Under the pieces are notes generated by a model. The model saw only the letters and a list, made by a program, of their open reading frames with translations. It did not search any database and was not told the DNA's origin. Shown here in pieces: positions 1 to 12,779 of a stretch of 64,000 nucleotides of DNA (the first letter of the stretch is position 1; the number at the start of each line of letters is the position of its first letter). Source of the DNA: Paralichthys olivaceus (taxonomy: Eukaryota; Chordata; Actinopteri; Pleuronectiformes; Paralichthyidae). Both the position numbers and the translations under genes were made by a program. The DNA is taken from the NCBI RefSeq assembly GCF_024713975.1, contig NC_091102.1, positions 17,199,501 to 17,263,500 of the forward strand, in the 5' to 3' direction.

Positions 1-2300
1 TTCCTAAATACATTCAGTGCGTATTCTCTTTCAATCTGTTTGAAATCAAATTTACGCAGAAATGCCGCAGAAACCAGGACAGATCACAGTGGCTCTGCCC
101 TGTGGGCATGATAAGCCCACAGACAAAAACATAAAACATCTGTTACCCATATTTCCCCATCCTTCCATGAGGAGCAATTGGAGGTTACTCCAAGTCATCA
201 TCACTTTAATCTCTGCCTCTCTCCAGCCGTACTCTCTTCGTCTTCCTCCTGCTCTCCTTCAGTAGCTCCTGTTGAGCATCAAAGCCTCCACACTCGGTTC
301 CTATGGAGCAGGAATCTCCCTACTGTGTAAACAGTCCTTTCCAACTGAGAAACAGATTGGATTTGAACCTGCGTGTGAACCTCGACATCCTTACCTCACA
401 ATTCAGCCGAAGGGAAATTAGGGTGTGGGCGGAAAGAGCTTTATCTTGCTTTGGGTCTAATTTACCTTTATGGACAAAAGGAAAGCATTTAATGGGACTT
501 AGCAGTTTTCAAGACGAGACGTGTAGTTTCACTGTGAAAATGAGCATCTATTGGCATCAGTCTGTGGGACCGATACAACTCATTTTTAATAAATCCTTTT
601 CTGGACAGGTTGTAGGAAAATTTATATTTATTGAAAGACCTGTAAATCATTTCCACTTGCTGGAGATGTTATTTTTACTTCATTTTTGTGACAGGGTTTT
701 CCAGACAGGAAAGGAAGAGGCGAGAATGGGAATCAAGAGGGGTTTATTTTGGAAGAACAAAGAGGGGCTGGTAGGACCAGACAGCATGCCATCAAAGGCA
801 GGGGTTGATGACAAGCAGAGAGCAGTGTGTGTGTGTGTGTGTGTGTGTGTCTCTGTGTGTGTCCCTGTCTTGATTTTATCAACTGCACTTGGGCCCTATT
901 ATGATGTGTGACCTCTGTCTGAGCTCATGCGCACACTTAAGTGCAGAGGTATACACACATCTCTTGACACACTCTCACTGCTGATTTGCCTCATAACAAA
1001 ACATTGCTCAACTTTCGTGCAGGGGCGCAGCCTGGTGGGTGTTCAGGGTATGTCACCTCATCTCACAGAATCCCCACCTCACAATCTCGGGCTGTAAACA
1101 TCATACACCAGATCATGAATTATTTTGTGTATTCATTCTTTGTCTCCTTGTTCCACCACTTTTCCGATGTCTAGAATTTAAAATCGAGTTCCATGCTTGA
1201 GAGGGCTTGAGGGATTGAGCCTTGCCTGTGTGCATGTCCCCAGATAAGAAACATCAAAGCATTCAAATGCTTATCATCCCCTTGTTGTAATTATAGCAGT
1301 GAGCCACAACAGTACAGAGGACTGCAGGCGGATTTTATGTTTACATGCATCCACTAGTAACTGTGTTGGTGTGTGTGTGTGAGAGAGATCACAGCCTTTG
1401 ATCACCTGGCTGCGTTTGATTGAGTCGGTGCAGCTCTGAAGCCTTGTTCTGATATCGCTGGTTCTTTTTGTCTTTTGTTGCATAATTCAATAGGAAGCAG
1501 CAGATGGGCTTGTTTAGCACCAGATGCTTCCTTTGTGTCCTGGCAGGTTGCATGTGCCTGAACAGGGTGGCCACACCAGCTTTGACAGTTACTGCATTGC
1601 CAATGGTATAAATTATGTTTTTTCAATGGAAAAATTCCTAGAATGTCAAATGGTATATAACAAATCCTGTTTATGACAGCAAAATAATACAGCCACAAAA
1701 ATAAAACATCAGAAAATAACAGATCTGGGATATAGATATGGGTATACATGTTAAGCTGTATAAATACTGATGTATTGTGTTAATATTAAAGTATAAATGA
1801 AGCTGGTTAAATGTGTAAATGTATATTTATGAAAGAGAGACGTAATAAAAGCAGCTCCCTTGACAGAGCTGTTGAGACTAGTTGCATATTTCTCAATGAG
1901 AGGATGACTAGGATATAAGTGCCCCATTCACTGGTGTTAACAATCCTGCTTTGTCATGGATGGGAAAGTATGTGAATATCTGGCAAGTGTGTGTGTAAAT
2001 GTGTGTGCGTGCAGCATTATCAGCAACCTCATGGCCATGCAGCTGCAGACAAGAGGAGGAGAGGCAGCTCTGTCTGTGACATTCACAGTGACCCACCTGT
2101 TTGCGTGTGTGTGTGTCTCTGTGTGTGTGTGTCTGTGTGTCTGTGTGAGATCCCACCTGCCTCTCTCTTGCCCCGTTCTCTCTGTAGATTGTATTTTGTC
2201 TCCACCTGCCTGTGTCAGCCACGCTAATCCCTCCCACCGGCTCTGACAGACACGTCTGCGATAAGACGACAAGACACCTGATCCCTTTACTGCTGCTGGA

Positions 2301-2310
<10 letters not shown>

Positions 2311-2378
<68 letters not shown>

Positions 2379-2390
2379 ACACAAACACAC
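2311..2390. repeat. (CA)n microsatellite
   Basis: This is an almost pure CA dinucleotide tract of about 80 bases, interrupted near its right end by a T and by AAAC. Several open frames on both strands are artefacts of it. It abuts the dispersed-repeat fragment that starts around 2420. Confidence 0.95.
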
Positions 2391-2419
2391 AGAGTTGTAT
2401 CTGAGGATATCACATTGAT

Positions 2420-2600
2420 TTCCTGGAGACTTACTCTAACCCTAACCCTTATCATAACCTTATAACTCTTACCCTTACCTTAAAACATGTCTTACATTAT
2501 TTACATTAATGGGGGGGTTGATTTTTGTCCCCATAAGAAAGAGAAGTCCCCATAATGTGACAGATTGAGGTCCCCACAACATGATCCCTTGACACATGCA
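2420..2600. repeat. Dispersed-repeat fragment (CCCTAACCCT / GTCCCCACAA type)
   Basis: The segment has runs of taaccctaaccct, a string of g, and repeated 'tccccat/gtccccacaa' phrases followed by ACAC-rich sequence. The same vocabulary, in the opposite orientation, occurs at about 16865-17045. Such blocks next to CA/GT tracts are common in teleost genomes. The telomere-like TAACCC is too short and degenerate to be an interstitial telomere. No family name is assigned. Confidence 0.5.
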
Positions 2601-5600
2601 CGAACACACACAAAAAACCAAAGTTACTAAATAAGCAAATGCATAATAATAAGCATAAATACTATGGTTTAAACGTAAATGTAGCTTGTTTTAAATGTGC
2701 AACTTCTTAGAGAATTAAGCAGTCTGATAGCCCGTGGGAAGAAACTGTTGCCAACAGGCGCTTTTTTTATGCAGAATTAAGTTGACAGTGTAATTTATCA
2801 CATCTGTATATCTGTTTTATGTCTGTCCAACATAGACTAACATTAAAACTCAGGACACTTTTAAAGCTATCTCTCTGCTGTCTGAGCTGTGGGCTCTCTC
2901 CCCCACCCCCTGTCTCCTCACTCCCACTGTCCTGTTGGCAGACCCTCAGTTAGTTGACGGGGGGATTCTGTCACTACAGCTAATATTAGTCAGAGGTCTC
3001 AGAAACCTCTACTCCTCCTCCTCTCTTCAGTCATTCTGATATGTCATTCCACAGCTTCACTACAACTAATTAAATGTTTGGGATGAGGTGGTGAAGACGC
3101 CCGCTGACAGTAGGGGTCACCAGAAAGCCCCTCATGACAAATATTTCCTCACCATCTGGGTTGATTTGCAGTCAACTGGACGTGGCTGCCCTCCAGTGGT
3201 CCACTCATGACTCGTTCACAGATTCACTGGTTGGTTGTGTCTGTCCTGGTAAATCATGAAAGACAAAAACAGATTCTGAAACAGTTTAATCAATGTGGTA
3301 CATTTTGATAGTGAGTGCATGAGTTGAAAACAAAACGGTTTTGTCAACTTTGAAAATCTGTACATACTTTTTACAGTGCATGTCAGCACTGTCTGCAAAA
3401 GGATATCGAGTTCAAATCATACAATCATGATCCAGAGTACATTTCTTTTTCTGAAAATAAAATCAATATAAAGATCAAGGTGATCTCTCTCTTGTATTTT
3501 CTCAACTTTTTCTTATGTAAATAATGTAGAAACTTTAAAGTAAGTATGAAAGATATTTAAATATAAATAACAATCCCTATGAAGCTGTCATTTTTTAAAC
3601 TGTGACAACACATTATAAACATAAAAGCCTTTACAAAACTTCATAACTTGACAAAAAGTAAGTAAGATGTTTTTAAAGTAAGAAGAATGGTTATTTCAAA
3701 GTCAATCAGGAATAAAAACATGTCATTATGATGTTATGCTGATACTGTTCTATTAATTTAGGATTGAATGTTTCCCCACTTTGGGAAAGTGAAGTGATTT
3801 CAGAATGAATGTGTTATGATCAGATCAGGTTAGAATGGAATATAGGTAGTGCAGAGGACAAAGTAAGATATGGCAGCTGCTGTATTTACCCTAAAAGACC
3901 ACTAGGAGGCAAACTTACCCCAACGAATGTAGAGAGAACTTTCGGACTGACTGTCAACCACAGAAGAATCTTGTTGCATAATCCAGAAAATGCAAACTGA
4001 AGCTGAAATGTTTTGATGATGCTTTGCACTTTTTCCTTTTTGTCTTAGTCAGCAGTTGATAAGCAATGAAATATACTATATACACTGTGTTTAACTGTTA
4101 TACAATATGCACAGGCCATCTTGGATTATATTGGCAGGTGATCTAGGTTCTGTGTACCTAGTTGACTGTATGATTTACTTTTTAATGGTATATTCTGTCC
4201 AACGTGTGTCATTTGTTGCCAAGCAGATTCTGTTATATTATGCATAGTGTGTGGGGTGCAACCTGATCCCACTGTCTGTAAAGCATCGTTTTCAGTGAGC
4301 TGGCAGAACTTAACCTCTGCTGGAAGGATATTGATGAGACAAAATTCAGCCACACTGTGTTCAGCTCTGGTTGTTTTTGCCTTCTAAATGTATCCCACCT
4401 ATATGTCCTATCTTTATCAGGCAATTGACTGAAGTTCCTTGCAATCACTGTATACAATTTTAGTTTGTAGTATTGTTTTTTTATTAAGTTCAGCAACAAA
4501 TTGCAGTTCATAAACTTACAGTACATTGTTTTTGTACATTGTGGAACATACAAATGATATGTTAATTCATATATAGATTTAATACTGCAGTGTGGTGGTA
4601 TTTAGTTTGGTATCCAAGCTGCATTAATCTGTGTATTTATAGAAACCACCGATCCAATGGCTGTGAAAAGAGAGTAATAAATCATGGTGAGAAAATATCT
4701 CCCAGCTCTGCTGCCTCTCTCAGATCTGTCTATCTCAGCTCTATGGCCATGGCCTGTCTTTAAAATTAGCATTATTGAAAATAGTTGGTAGAGACCAAAA
4801 CAGAGCTAAGATTGGCTTAGATTCAGCAGGACAGAAAAACAAATTCCATGCTCATTGATTTTTAAGATGTTATTATGTCGGTGTTACATGTTTCATTTAC
4901 AGCTACTGCCCCTTAGTGGCCAAAAAAGAAGTTAATACAACTTTAATCTGACATGACATTTACAATTACAAATGCTTTAACTCATTTAGGATATGCAGTC
5001 CCTCTCATATTCAAAACATGTATGTGAGGCACCAACTGTATAAGTTGCCATTTGCTAAATTATTTAACAATGATATATTGAAATGTGTTTTAAAGTGAAA
5101 GACAAAATGTTAAAAAAAAAAAAGGAGAAATTGACGAAACTGTTCACAATTGATTCTTCAGCAGTCCTGTGATTTTTTTTATATATATATTTGGTATCTA
5201 AGTAGTTATGTACAACACAGCCACAGAGGCTTATTGAGATTATTCAGCTGTCACATCCTGTTGCGTTTTGTTTGATTTGTGATGAAAGTGTTTCTTTTGA
5301 TCGCCATGTGCCCGATCAAACGTTGGTGTGATCAAACGAGTGTGTGAGAAATGGGGAGCACTCTCAGCACTTCACAGTTTTGGAACATTGTTGTCCTTTA
5401 TTCAGCTGAATTCAGCTCTTCTTACTTTAACCTTTTATTTCCACACAGTTGTTTTGACCATTTCAACAGATGCATTAGTCTTTGTTTTCAATCGTGTATT
5501 GATGAGTTTGGTTGTCATTGTTATTATACAGCTATGATGGTGGAGATGATAATTATATTACTGAATTGGTGTTGTTGAGTTAACAGTGATGATGATGTAG

Positions 5601-7274
5601 ATTTGTGAATGTGATGACAATGATGGGTGGAGCAGCAGCTGTATAGAGGATTATGTAAATTAAGATTTGTTTCTATCTCTTGTTACTTACAACTTCAAGG
5701 AGACATGGAAAACTTCCAATCTCCTCATCACTAAACCAGTAAAGCACAACACAGGATTTAACTGGATCCAGAGGCCCATGTTTGTCCTCTTTGTACCTAG
5801 ATGTATTTGTTTAAATTGTAATATAAATATCATTCAAATATCATGATTTATCAATAAAAGCTTATACAGTCTACTATATCCCCTTCTCCCCTTTAAAAGG
5901 TACTTTGTGATTGCTGCAAGATCTTCCTTCACATTTACCCATGTTATCTGTTGTCTGTGCTGAACTTATAGCACTACCACAAATTTCTTAACAAGTATTC
6001 TAAATTTCCAAAAGTACAGTACAGTGCATCATGCACTTTACCCACAATGCTATTATAATATCACTAACTTTAAAGATGTTTTATGGCATTTGTACGGTGT
6101 ATTTCATGATAATTAAGTGTAAAAACACAGCAAAGGTTAACAGTGTACCCACTGGCTGCTAAAGTTCTTCACAATTCATTATCCAGGCTGACATGAAGTA
6201 TTTATTTATAATATTAGGGGTTGTAACAGGCTATAAGGCTACTGACTGTTTCCCTTATATTCATCTGTAGGCTAAAGCTTCACCTCACAAATAAGTCCAT
6301 GAGCCACTACTCCACAGGTGACTGCCGGTGCTATTTGTATCTGTTTCCATTTCCAGCTGAATGGAAAGATCAGACAGTAGTCACGTCACTTAGTGGATGA
6401 GGGCCTGATCTGATTCAGGTAATTGGATGACCCGTGTTTGCTGGGACATGCGGGAGTGGAAATAAACATGGACTCCCTTGGTATATAGGTGATGTGTTGT
6501 CTTTAAAACATGATCCAACTTGTCTGGCATCACACACATGACAGTATAGGAAATATTTGAAATCAAGTTTGCCCAGAGTTGGATTTTGATGCTGAAATAG
6601 GATGTAACTGTTACATGTCTGCGCAAAGAGGAAAATGACCAGGACAAGTCCACCAGTGGCCTATAAAGAATTAACAAATAATGGAAACCAACTCATGGAA
6701 TATAACCTGAACACATCCTTCAGTATATGAACCCAGGTTTCTGATGTTGGACCAGCTGAGAGTAAAGACGGTCTAGCATATAGATAGCACTGTCCCAAAG
6801 TAGCTGGACTAGTAAGAACAGCACCTGAGCCTCTCAAGTGCAGGCTACCTGTTAATATGCTATTTATGGCAGCTTAGCCCTCAAAACAACACCCCTAGTG
6901 ATTGGATCATTGATCGGCTTCTTCATTGGCCGACTCGGCTGTCAGTCATTGGGCTGCACTCGTTGGTTCGTTCAAACCAGAGAATTGACTCAGTGCGACT
7001 AATCTCGGTTTTGTCTGCAGCCACAGGATCGTGTCGCAGCGTCCCCCGTGGCGCCGACTGAGCATCTGCTGGAATACAACTTCCTCTCTGGACGAACACA
7101 CAGCCCCAGCCTCATCCAGTGAGCCGGGAGCGATAACACGGGCTGAGATAAACGCGTAAATGGAGTTTCAATCGTCGTCGTGACTCTTCTCCGCCGCCTC
7201 TCACCCTGAAGAAGATCCTGCGCTGAAGCTGCTGCAGCATCCGTCACACCACCGCGGCTCCCTCCTCTGCAGAC

Positions 7275-8159
7275 ATGGGCACCGTCCTCTCCATATCCCC
7301 CGCGTCCAAGAAGGCGTCTATCATGGACTCAGAGGTCGCCGGAGAAAAGACCGACAAAAGCATCAAGCGGCACTCCATGTTCGTCTCTCTCTCCTGGAAG
7401 AAGCTGGTGTCCACCTCGGCCAAGAAGAGCGCCAAGAAGGTGACGCCGAACCCGGTGTCCACGCGCGAAATCCCTCGCAGCCAGGTGGCCCAGCTCAACA
7501 GCGAGAACATCAGGAAAACGCACCAAAACGAAGAGAGGAAACCCAAAGCGCCCATCCCCGTCCCGGTGCCCACGGTACCCACGCTCAACAATGAAGCTGT
7601 CACCCAAAACGGGAGGCTCTCCTCGGTGCAGAAGCAGCCCAGCAGCCTGTCTCTGGTGTCCCCGAGGCGCATCGTCATCCAGGCGTCCACGGGGGAGCTG
7701 CTGCGCTGCCTGGGGGACTTCATGTGCCGCAGGTGTTACAAACTGAAGGAGCTCAGCAGCGGGGAGGTGATCCTCTGGTTCCGCAACATCGACCGGACTC
7801 TTTTGATCCAGGGCTGGCAGGACCAAGGCTTCATCACGCCGGCCAACGTGGTGTTCGTGTACCTGCTGTGCGAGGACGCGATCGCGGACAGCGTCTCCTG
7901 CCCCGCCGAGCTGCAGGGCACCTTCCAGACTTGCCTCTACCTCGCATACTCCTACATGGGCAACGAGATCTCCTACCCGCTCAAGCCGTTCATGATCGAC
8001 TCGAACAAGGACGTGTTCTGGCAGACGTCGCTGCGGATCATCAACAGGATGAGTGCCAAAATGCTGCAGCTCAATGCGGACCCGCACTTTTTCACCGAGG
8101 TCTTCCAGGACCTCAAAAACCAGCGAGACACCAGCGTCGAGTCGAACCTGGATCGCTGA
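7275..8159 (+). CDS. cdk5r2: Cyclin-dependent kinase 5 activator 2 (p39), single exon
   Basis: This intronless 294-codon gene encodes the neuronal p39 activator, which binds and activates CDK5 at membranes in post-mitotic neurons. The protein starts MGTVLS, with Gly2 as the N-myristoylation site known for p35/p39. A Lys-rich N-terminal part (residues about 25-60, SAKKSAKKVTP) follows, then a Pro-rich linker. The cyclin-fold domain starts near residue 137 (STGELLRCLGDF) and includes GWQDQGFITPANVVFVYLLC and LAYSYMGNEISYPLKPF. The C-terminus ends in NLDR, as in mammalian p39 and unlike p35. It is shorter than human p39 (367 aa), mainly because the N-terminal and linker low-complexity stretches are reduced. 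Large antisense and +1 frames over this GC-rich gene are shadows. Fish carry two paralogues of many such genes, so an a/b suffix is not assigned. Confidence 0.96.
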   Translation: MGTVLSISPASKKASIMDSEVAGEKTDKSIKRHSMFVSLSWKKLVSTSAKKSAKKVTPNPVSTREIPRSQVAQLNSENIRKTHQNEERKPKAPIPVPVPTVPTLNNEAVTQNGRLSSVQKQPSSLSLVSPRRIVIQASTGELLRCLGDFMCRRCYKLKELSSGEVILWFRNIDRTLLIQGWQDQGFITPANVVFVYLLCEDAIADSVSCPAELQGTFQTCLYLAYSYMGNEISYPLKPFMIDSNKDVFWQTSLRIINRMSAKMLQLNADPHFFTEVFQDLKNQRDTSVESNLDR

Positions 8160-10105
8160 CGTGGGAACGAACAAGACTGATGGTTTTTTATTTCATTAAA
8201 AAAAAAAAAGAAGATGAATGTTTTTTGCAAAACCACGCGACGGTGGATTTGAATCAAAGGACTGAGGGGCTTCTCGCCTGGGGGGGGCTGAATATCTCCA
8301 TCATGATCAACAACGTCAGTGTGGTGTTTAGGCTACAGTGTAGGAGATCTCATTAATGCATGCCAGTGGTATATTGTCCTCTCTTTTTTTGTCTTGTCCC
8401 TTGCGACAGGGATTGACTTCGCAGGTATACAAACACTCAAACCCCACGATTAGCCCCCTCTCCGGTTGTCGGTGAGTGGATGTCGCAGTGAGGCGAGGCT
8501 CCGGGCAGAACACATCCGTGAAGGGGAGCTGGAGAGGCGGAGCTGTCCGAGGTGCTGACCTGTGCAGCCACCACCTCCCCCCAACACCACCACCACCACC
8601 TCCTCCTGCTCACTTTTCCACAACAGAGGAGAGCGTGGCTTAAGAACTGCTCCCGGTCATCAGTGCATCTTTAGCACATAAGCCTAAGCCTGCAGAGGTA
8701 TGCAGTATACATGCACCGTGCACAGCCTGCAGTGGTAGTTAAAGCTGTTAAACATGCAACAGATAACAGAAGCATGATTCCTCAAGAGGAACGAAACACA
8801 CTTCTTTGTACATCTGTAGATATTCTCTCTACTTTAAAAAAGCTTGTTTCCGATTGTTAACCTTGAGTGGATGCTAAAAGCTCCATCCTGCAGAGGATGC
8901 TATTTTAATACCTGGCTGATTTCATCTCCTCTTTGTGTGACACCAAATTTGTCATGACGGCAACGTAATTGTGAATGAATATAACTAGTTTTTGCCTACC
9001 TATGTCATACTGTAGTAATGTACCTGCAACCGGCCACTGGTGTAAGTTGAGCAGAAATGTAAAATGAGTAAAGGGAGTATTTTCCCCCTGTAGAATGTGA
9101 TAAACTGCACTAAATGGGCCTGTAGATGCCCACATACAGCAACATAATCAACACAAGGCCTCTGTTGAGTATTGCTTTTCAATACATGTTGGCTGCTGTG
9201 ACGTATTGCTTTGCAGTATATTGCAGAGGTCAACTAGAATAAATGGAATATATCGTTTCTTTCCAAGAGGATTTTTAAAATCCCATATGTGCCAACTGTA
9301 AAATGTCATGGCCTGAAACTCTATGGTTTACATGTACAAATCCCATGTGTTAAATTAGCTGTTTATTTTTATTTATTTGTTCTGTTCTTAAGGTGGCTGC
9401 ATATAATGTACTGTAGTCCAAGCATTGCAACAAAAAAAAATAGCGCTTAATGGTCAAACAGCATTTTTGCCCTGTTCTGTAAATGTGTGCCGTGAGCCTC
9501 GGTTTGCTGGATACATCTTCATGTTCTGACAGGATGTTTCCTCATAATGTAAATACTGAGTGTGAATGCCTCATTCAGAAGCATTTGCACACAGGTGTCA
9601 TTGCAGTTTCTATAAGCTAAAAAGTCACTTCAATCAGACTCTGAAACCAAAATCATTGGGCACACGTGACAGTTAGTATTCAGTATTACGGTCATTCTAT
9701 TAGTGCTCATTGTGATGTTGTGTTGTGAATTCATTGTTTTGGAAAAGTGGAATATAATGCTGCTATTTTGCACAGCTGTGAACAAACTCTTGATGTTTTT
9801 TGCACAGCGGTATAACATAATGGCCATGTACCAATGTTTTCTTTTCGGGTGCTGGAGTGTTTGCCATTAAGTTTGCAGTTATACTGTCACCGAGTCTCGC
9901 TGTAGGACGATCATCTGTGACATAGAGCTTTTTTGTACAGTTCATTTTTCCTATATGTCGTACGGAGAATAATATTTAGATGTGTGTGTGTTGTCTGTGG
10001 TGTTGTGCCACAGTCGCATTCACTCCCTCTATATGTTAATAAAAGGCCTATACAGTGAATGTTTATGGTGACCATGATGAAATAAATCCAAACTTATGTA
10101 GAATC
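8160..10105 (+). other. cdk5r2: Probable 3'UTR of cdk5r2 with polyadenylation signals
   Basis: No coding potential is seen after the cdk5r2 stop codon. The stretch is T-rich, and two AATAAA signals lie on the + strand at 10038-10043 and 10081-10086. A UTR of about 1.9 kb ending near 10.1 kb is inferred from these signals and from the absence of any other gene. Transcript data were not available. Confidence 0.55.
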
Positions 10106-12603
10106 TCTGGTCTCTCTTGCATTGCTTTGATCATTTAACGCTTTGTCTGGATGTTTATGTCCGTGTCCGCTCTGACACATATGCACACACCCTTGGGCCC
10201 CATGTTTGTACAGATCTTGTAGTTTGCTGAAGCGGTAATTACCATGGACAGCCTCTTATCGACTGGTACCGCCCACTAATCCTTGATTTGAAGGGAGCCC
10301 TTGAGACCCGCTTATGCAATAGAAATAAGTCTATGACAAATATACTTGCCATGAGGTTGCCATGAGACCGAAACCCCAGAGAATTCATTGGTTGCCATGA
10401 AACCCAAACTCACCAAATAGTGTTATAAATACAAGGAAAAGTTTACAGAGGCGAATCATTATATACCACCAGGAGGACGGGCAAATGACTTATCTGTGAA
10501 AACAGCTACATTACATCCATGCATGTGTTGCAGATGAATTAGCTGTGGTGCACACTGAGGACAGCGAAGCCTGCTGACACATTTAAAGAGTATTTTTGGC
10601 TTCTCATCCGTGTGTGCCCTGGGTATTCTGATTGAGGCCATGTACTGAAATGGGAACACTAAACAGTAACAAAGTAATTTGTACAAACCCCACAATGAAA
10701 GGAGGAACCTGCCTGCACTCATTTGCTTAAACTGTCTTACATGCTGCAGTTTTGATAATGATTTCAAGAAATATGAAAACAATACATAAAAAAGCATTAT
10801 GTGTATAATAAAGCCATACTTAAAATGTTTTTACAAAATCATTGAAGGTGCAGAAGCTTCCCTCAGATCTGTGGATGATTTACTGAATGACAGAATGGAG
10901 CCAGATTGACAAGGCTTTCCTCCTGGTTTTATGAATAAGCCACATGGGCTGGAGGGTTCCTTCATGTGATTGGTTAGAATCTGCTGCAGTCTCAGAACTG
11001 TCTGTGACTCTCTCTCTCTCTCTCTCTCCTTCCCTCCCTCCCTCCTTCCCTCTGTGTGTGTGTGTGTGTGTGTTGGTCTAACAGGGACATACACTATCTA
11101 TTAAGAAAGCTAACATGGAGGGATGCAGACAGAATTGACCAGAAAAGAAAGAAAATCAGGACACAAAGGGATCAGGAGGGAAATAGTTTCAAAAGTAGGT
11201 GGGGTAGTGAGACTTGGTAAGAAAGTGGAGCAAGGACAGAGACATAAACAAAATGGCACGGATGATAAGACAGAGGGATGGAGAGGGGACACACAGACAG
11301 GTTTCCTTTAACTCAGTATGCAATCAAACACCAGTCTGATGAAAAAGAAAGTATCCATCCATCCATCCATCCATAATTTATTTAATCATTCCAACCTATC
11401 TAAAACAAAAGGTGAACCTTGGCACCATCAAGTTATAGCTCTGTCCTTAACTAAAACCTTAAAGTCCATTTTGTCAAAAAATGTGTCACACATTACCTCA
11501 AATTCTTGTATTTACTAAATAAGTACATATTGTAAAAACAGTGTAACACATTTCTACTTGTCTTGTTGTCTACAGCTGAAGTCACCATGTTATATTATCC
11601 ATATGTTAAACAGTAATCTTGCATGGTATCACAGTTTCAGCAAACAGCACAGCAGCTTTGTCTGTTCTGACCTGTGAAGTCACACAGTGAAAGGAATTAA
11701 AACACAAAGGTCAAAAAACCTTTCTTGTCACATCTTGAGTGTTTTTTCTTCACAGGTTGATTCTGTGTGACAGAATCTAGCAGCGTCGTTATGTAACAGC
11801 CTCCCAGTGCAGTGTTACCAGCCTTTGCTTCGTTATTAAGATTCAACCCAGGTCTCTTGAATATCTGTCTGCCAGCCTGCTTTCTGCATTCTTCTCGGCC
11901 GTGTCTCTATAGTAACGGGTAGGTAAGTGAATGAGAGCTGGACAAAGTGAGCTGTACGGGGCTGAGAGCGTGGGCTGCAGCACAGCACAACACAGTAACA
12001 CTGAAGACATGCACAGCAGTGTTTGTGTAATATTATCTCACGCTCAGGTTCCTTAAATAAGACTTTCTGAGAATTGTAAATTATGTTTAGCTGTGTTGAA
12101 AAACACACAAGTATACAATAACAGTATAATACAGTGATTTAACGCAAGTCAACTAGTAATGCCACAGTTATGTTGTAAGTTGTTTGTTTCTGTGGGTTGT
12201 AAATGGACTGGGCTGCTTTGATATAGCACTTTATCGAGCCTCCATAGCCAATCAAGTGCTGTACGACTCATATATTCACACAGCCACTGTGATTGACAGT
12301 TTTGATATTGCAACCTTCACTCCACTGTCACATTTATCTGACAGCTTAAGTTATTTGTTACTTTCTAAATGAGATATTATATGAAAAAACATGAGAGGTT
12401 TGGGAAAAATAAATCATAGATTTCAATATTTTTAGTTTTATGTAGATTTTCCTCTTGTTGAGGGTCGCGTACTGAAAGTGTTGCACTTTGTTAAGATCTA
12501 TGAGACAATTTTTGAATATGGGCTATACAAATTAACTTTGAATAATTGATTGATTGACCATGTTATAAAAGTGTACTATTATTATTTATTTATTATTTGC
12601 AAT

Positions 12604-12779
12604 GTTGACGGAGGGTGAGAACACATTCTTGGATCTGCCTTCTTCCCTGGCCAATACTACATCCTTCCATTAACTTTTGTGGAAATCCGCCCAGTTGTTT
12701 TTGTGCACTCTTATACAATCAAACACATAAACCAACACACTAACAGGGATGAGCACATAACCTCTTTGGTGGCGATAAC
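12604..12779 (-). repeat. Dispersed teleost repeat copy (family shared with 58181-58388)
   Basis: Read on the - strand this begins with a degenerate 'gaggttatgtgctcatccctgtt' and continues through 'aactgggcggatttccacaaaa' and 'ggaaggatgtagtattggccagggaagaa'-like phrases. I recognise this as a high-copy interspersed repeat seen across percomorph fishes. Another part of the same family, starting with the same 'gaggaggttatg' end, lies in an fn1 intron at 58181. Both copies are partial, and no protein is encoded. Confidence 0.65.

Larger units (their letters stand above)
1..6900. other. Intergenic region upstream of cdk5r2, no gene recognised
   Basis: No reading frame here resembles a known protein on either strand. 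The longer open frames run through (GT)n or (CA)n tracts and encode Cys-Val or His-Thr repeats, so they look spurious. What can be seen are microsatellites near 825-851 and 2311-2390, a dispersed-repeat fragment at about 2420-2600, and otherwise AT-rich unique-looking DNA. In human this flank of CDK5R2 carries WNT10A and WNT6. No WNT exon was recognised here, so those genes are either further left or not linked in this fish. Confidence 0.6.

Noticed and set aside
303-911. 202-codon open frame on the + strand
   Set aside because: It has no domain or family resemblance and ends in a Cys-Val run from a (GT)n tract, with no partner exons. It is treated as chance.
1908-2455. Overlapping 160- and 172-codon frames on the - strand, and CA/GT frames elsewhere
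   Set aside because: Their length comes from the (CA)n microsatellite, which is open in several frames. The composition is Cys-Val or Thr-His repeats only.
2436-2460. Telomere-like TAACCCTAACCC
   Set aside because: Only two units in a degenerate context. It belongs to a dispersed repeat and is not an interstitial telomere array.
7329-8356. Antisense 281-codon frame and a 210-codon + frame overlapping cdk5r2
   Set aside because: These are shadow frames of a GC-rich coding exon. The cdk5r2 frame gives clear p39 homology and the others give none.
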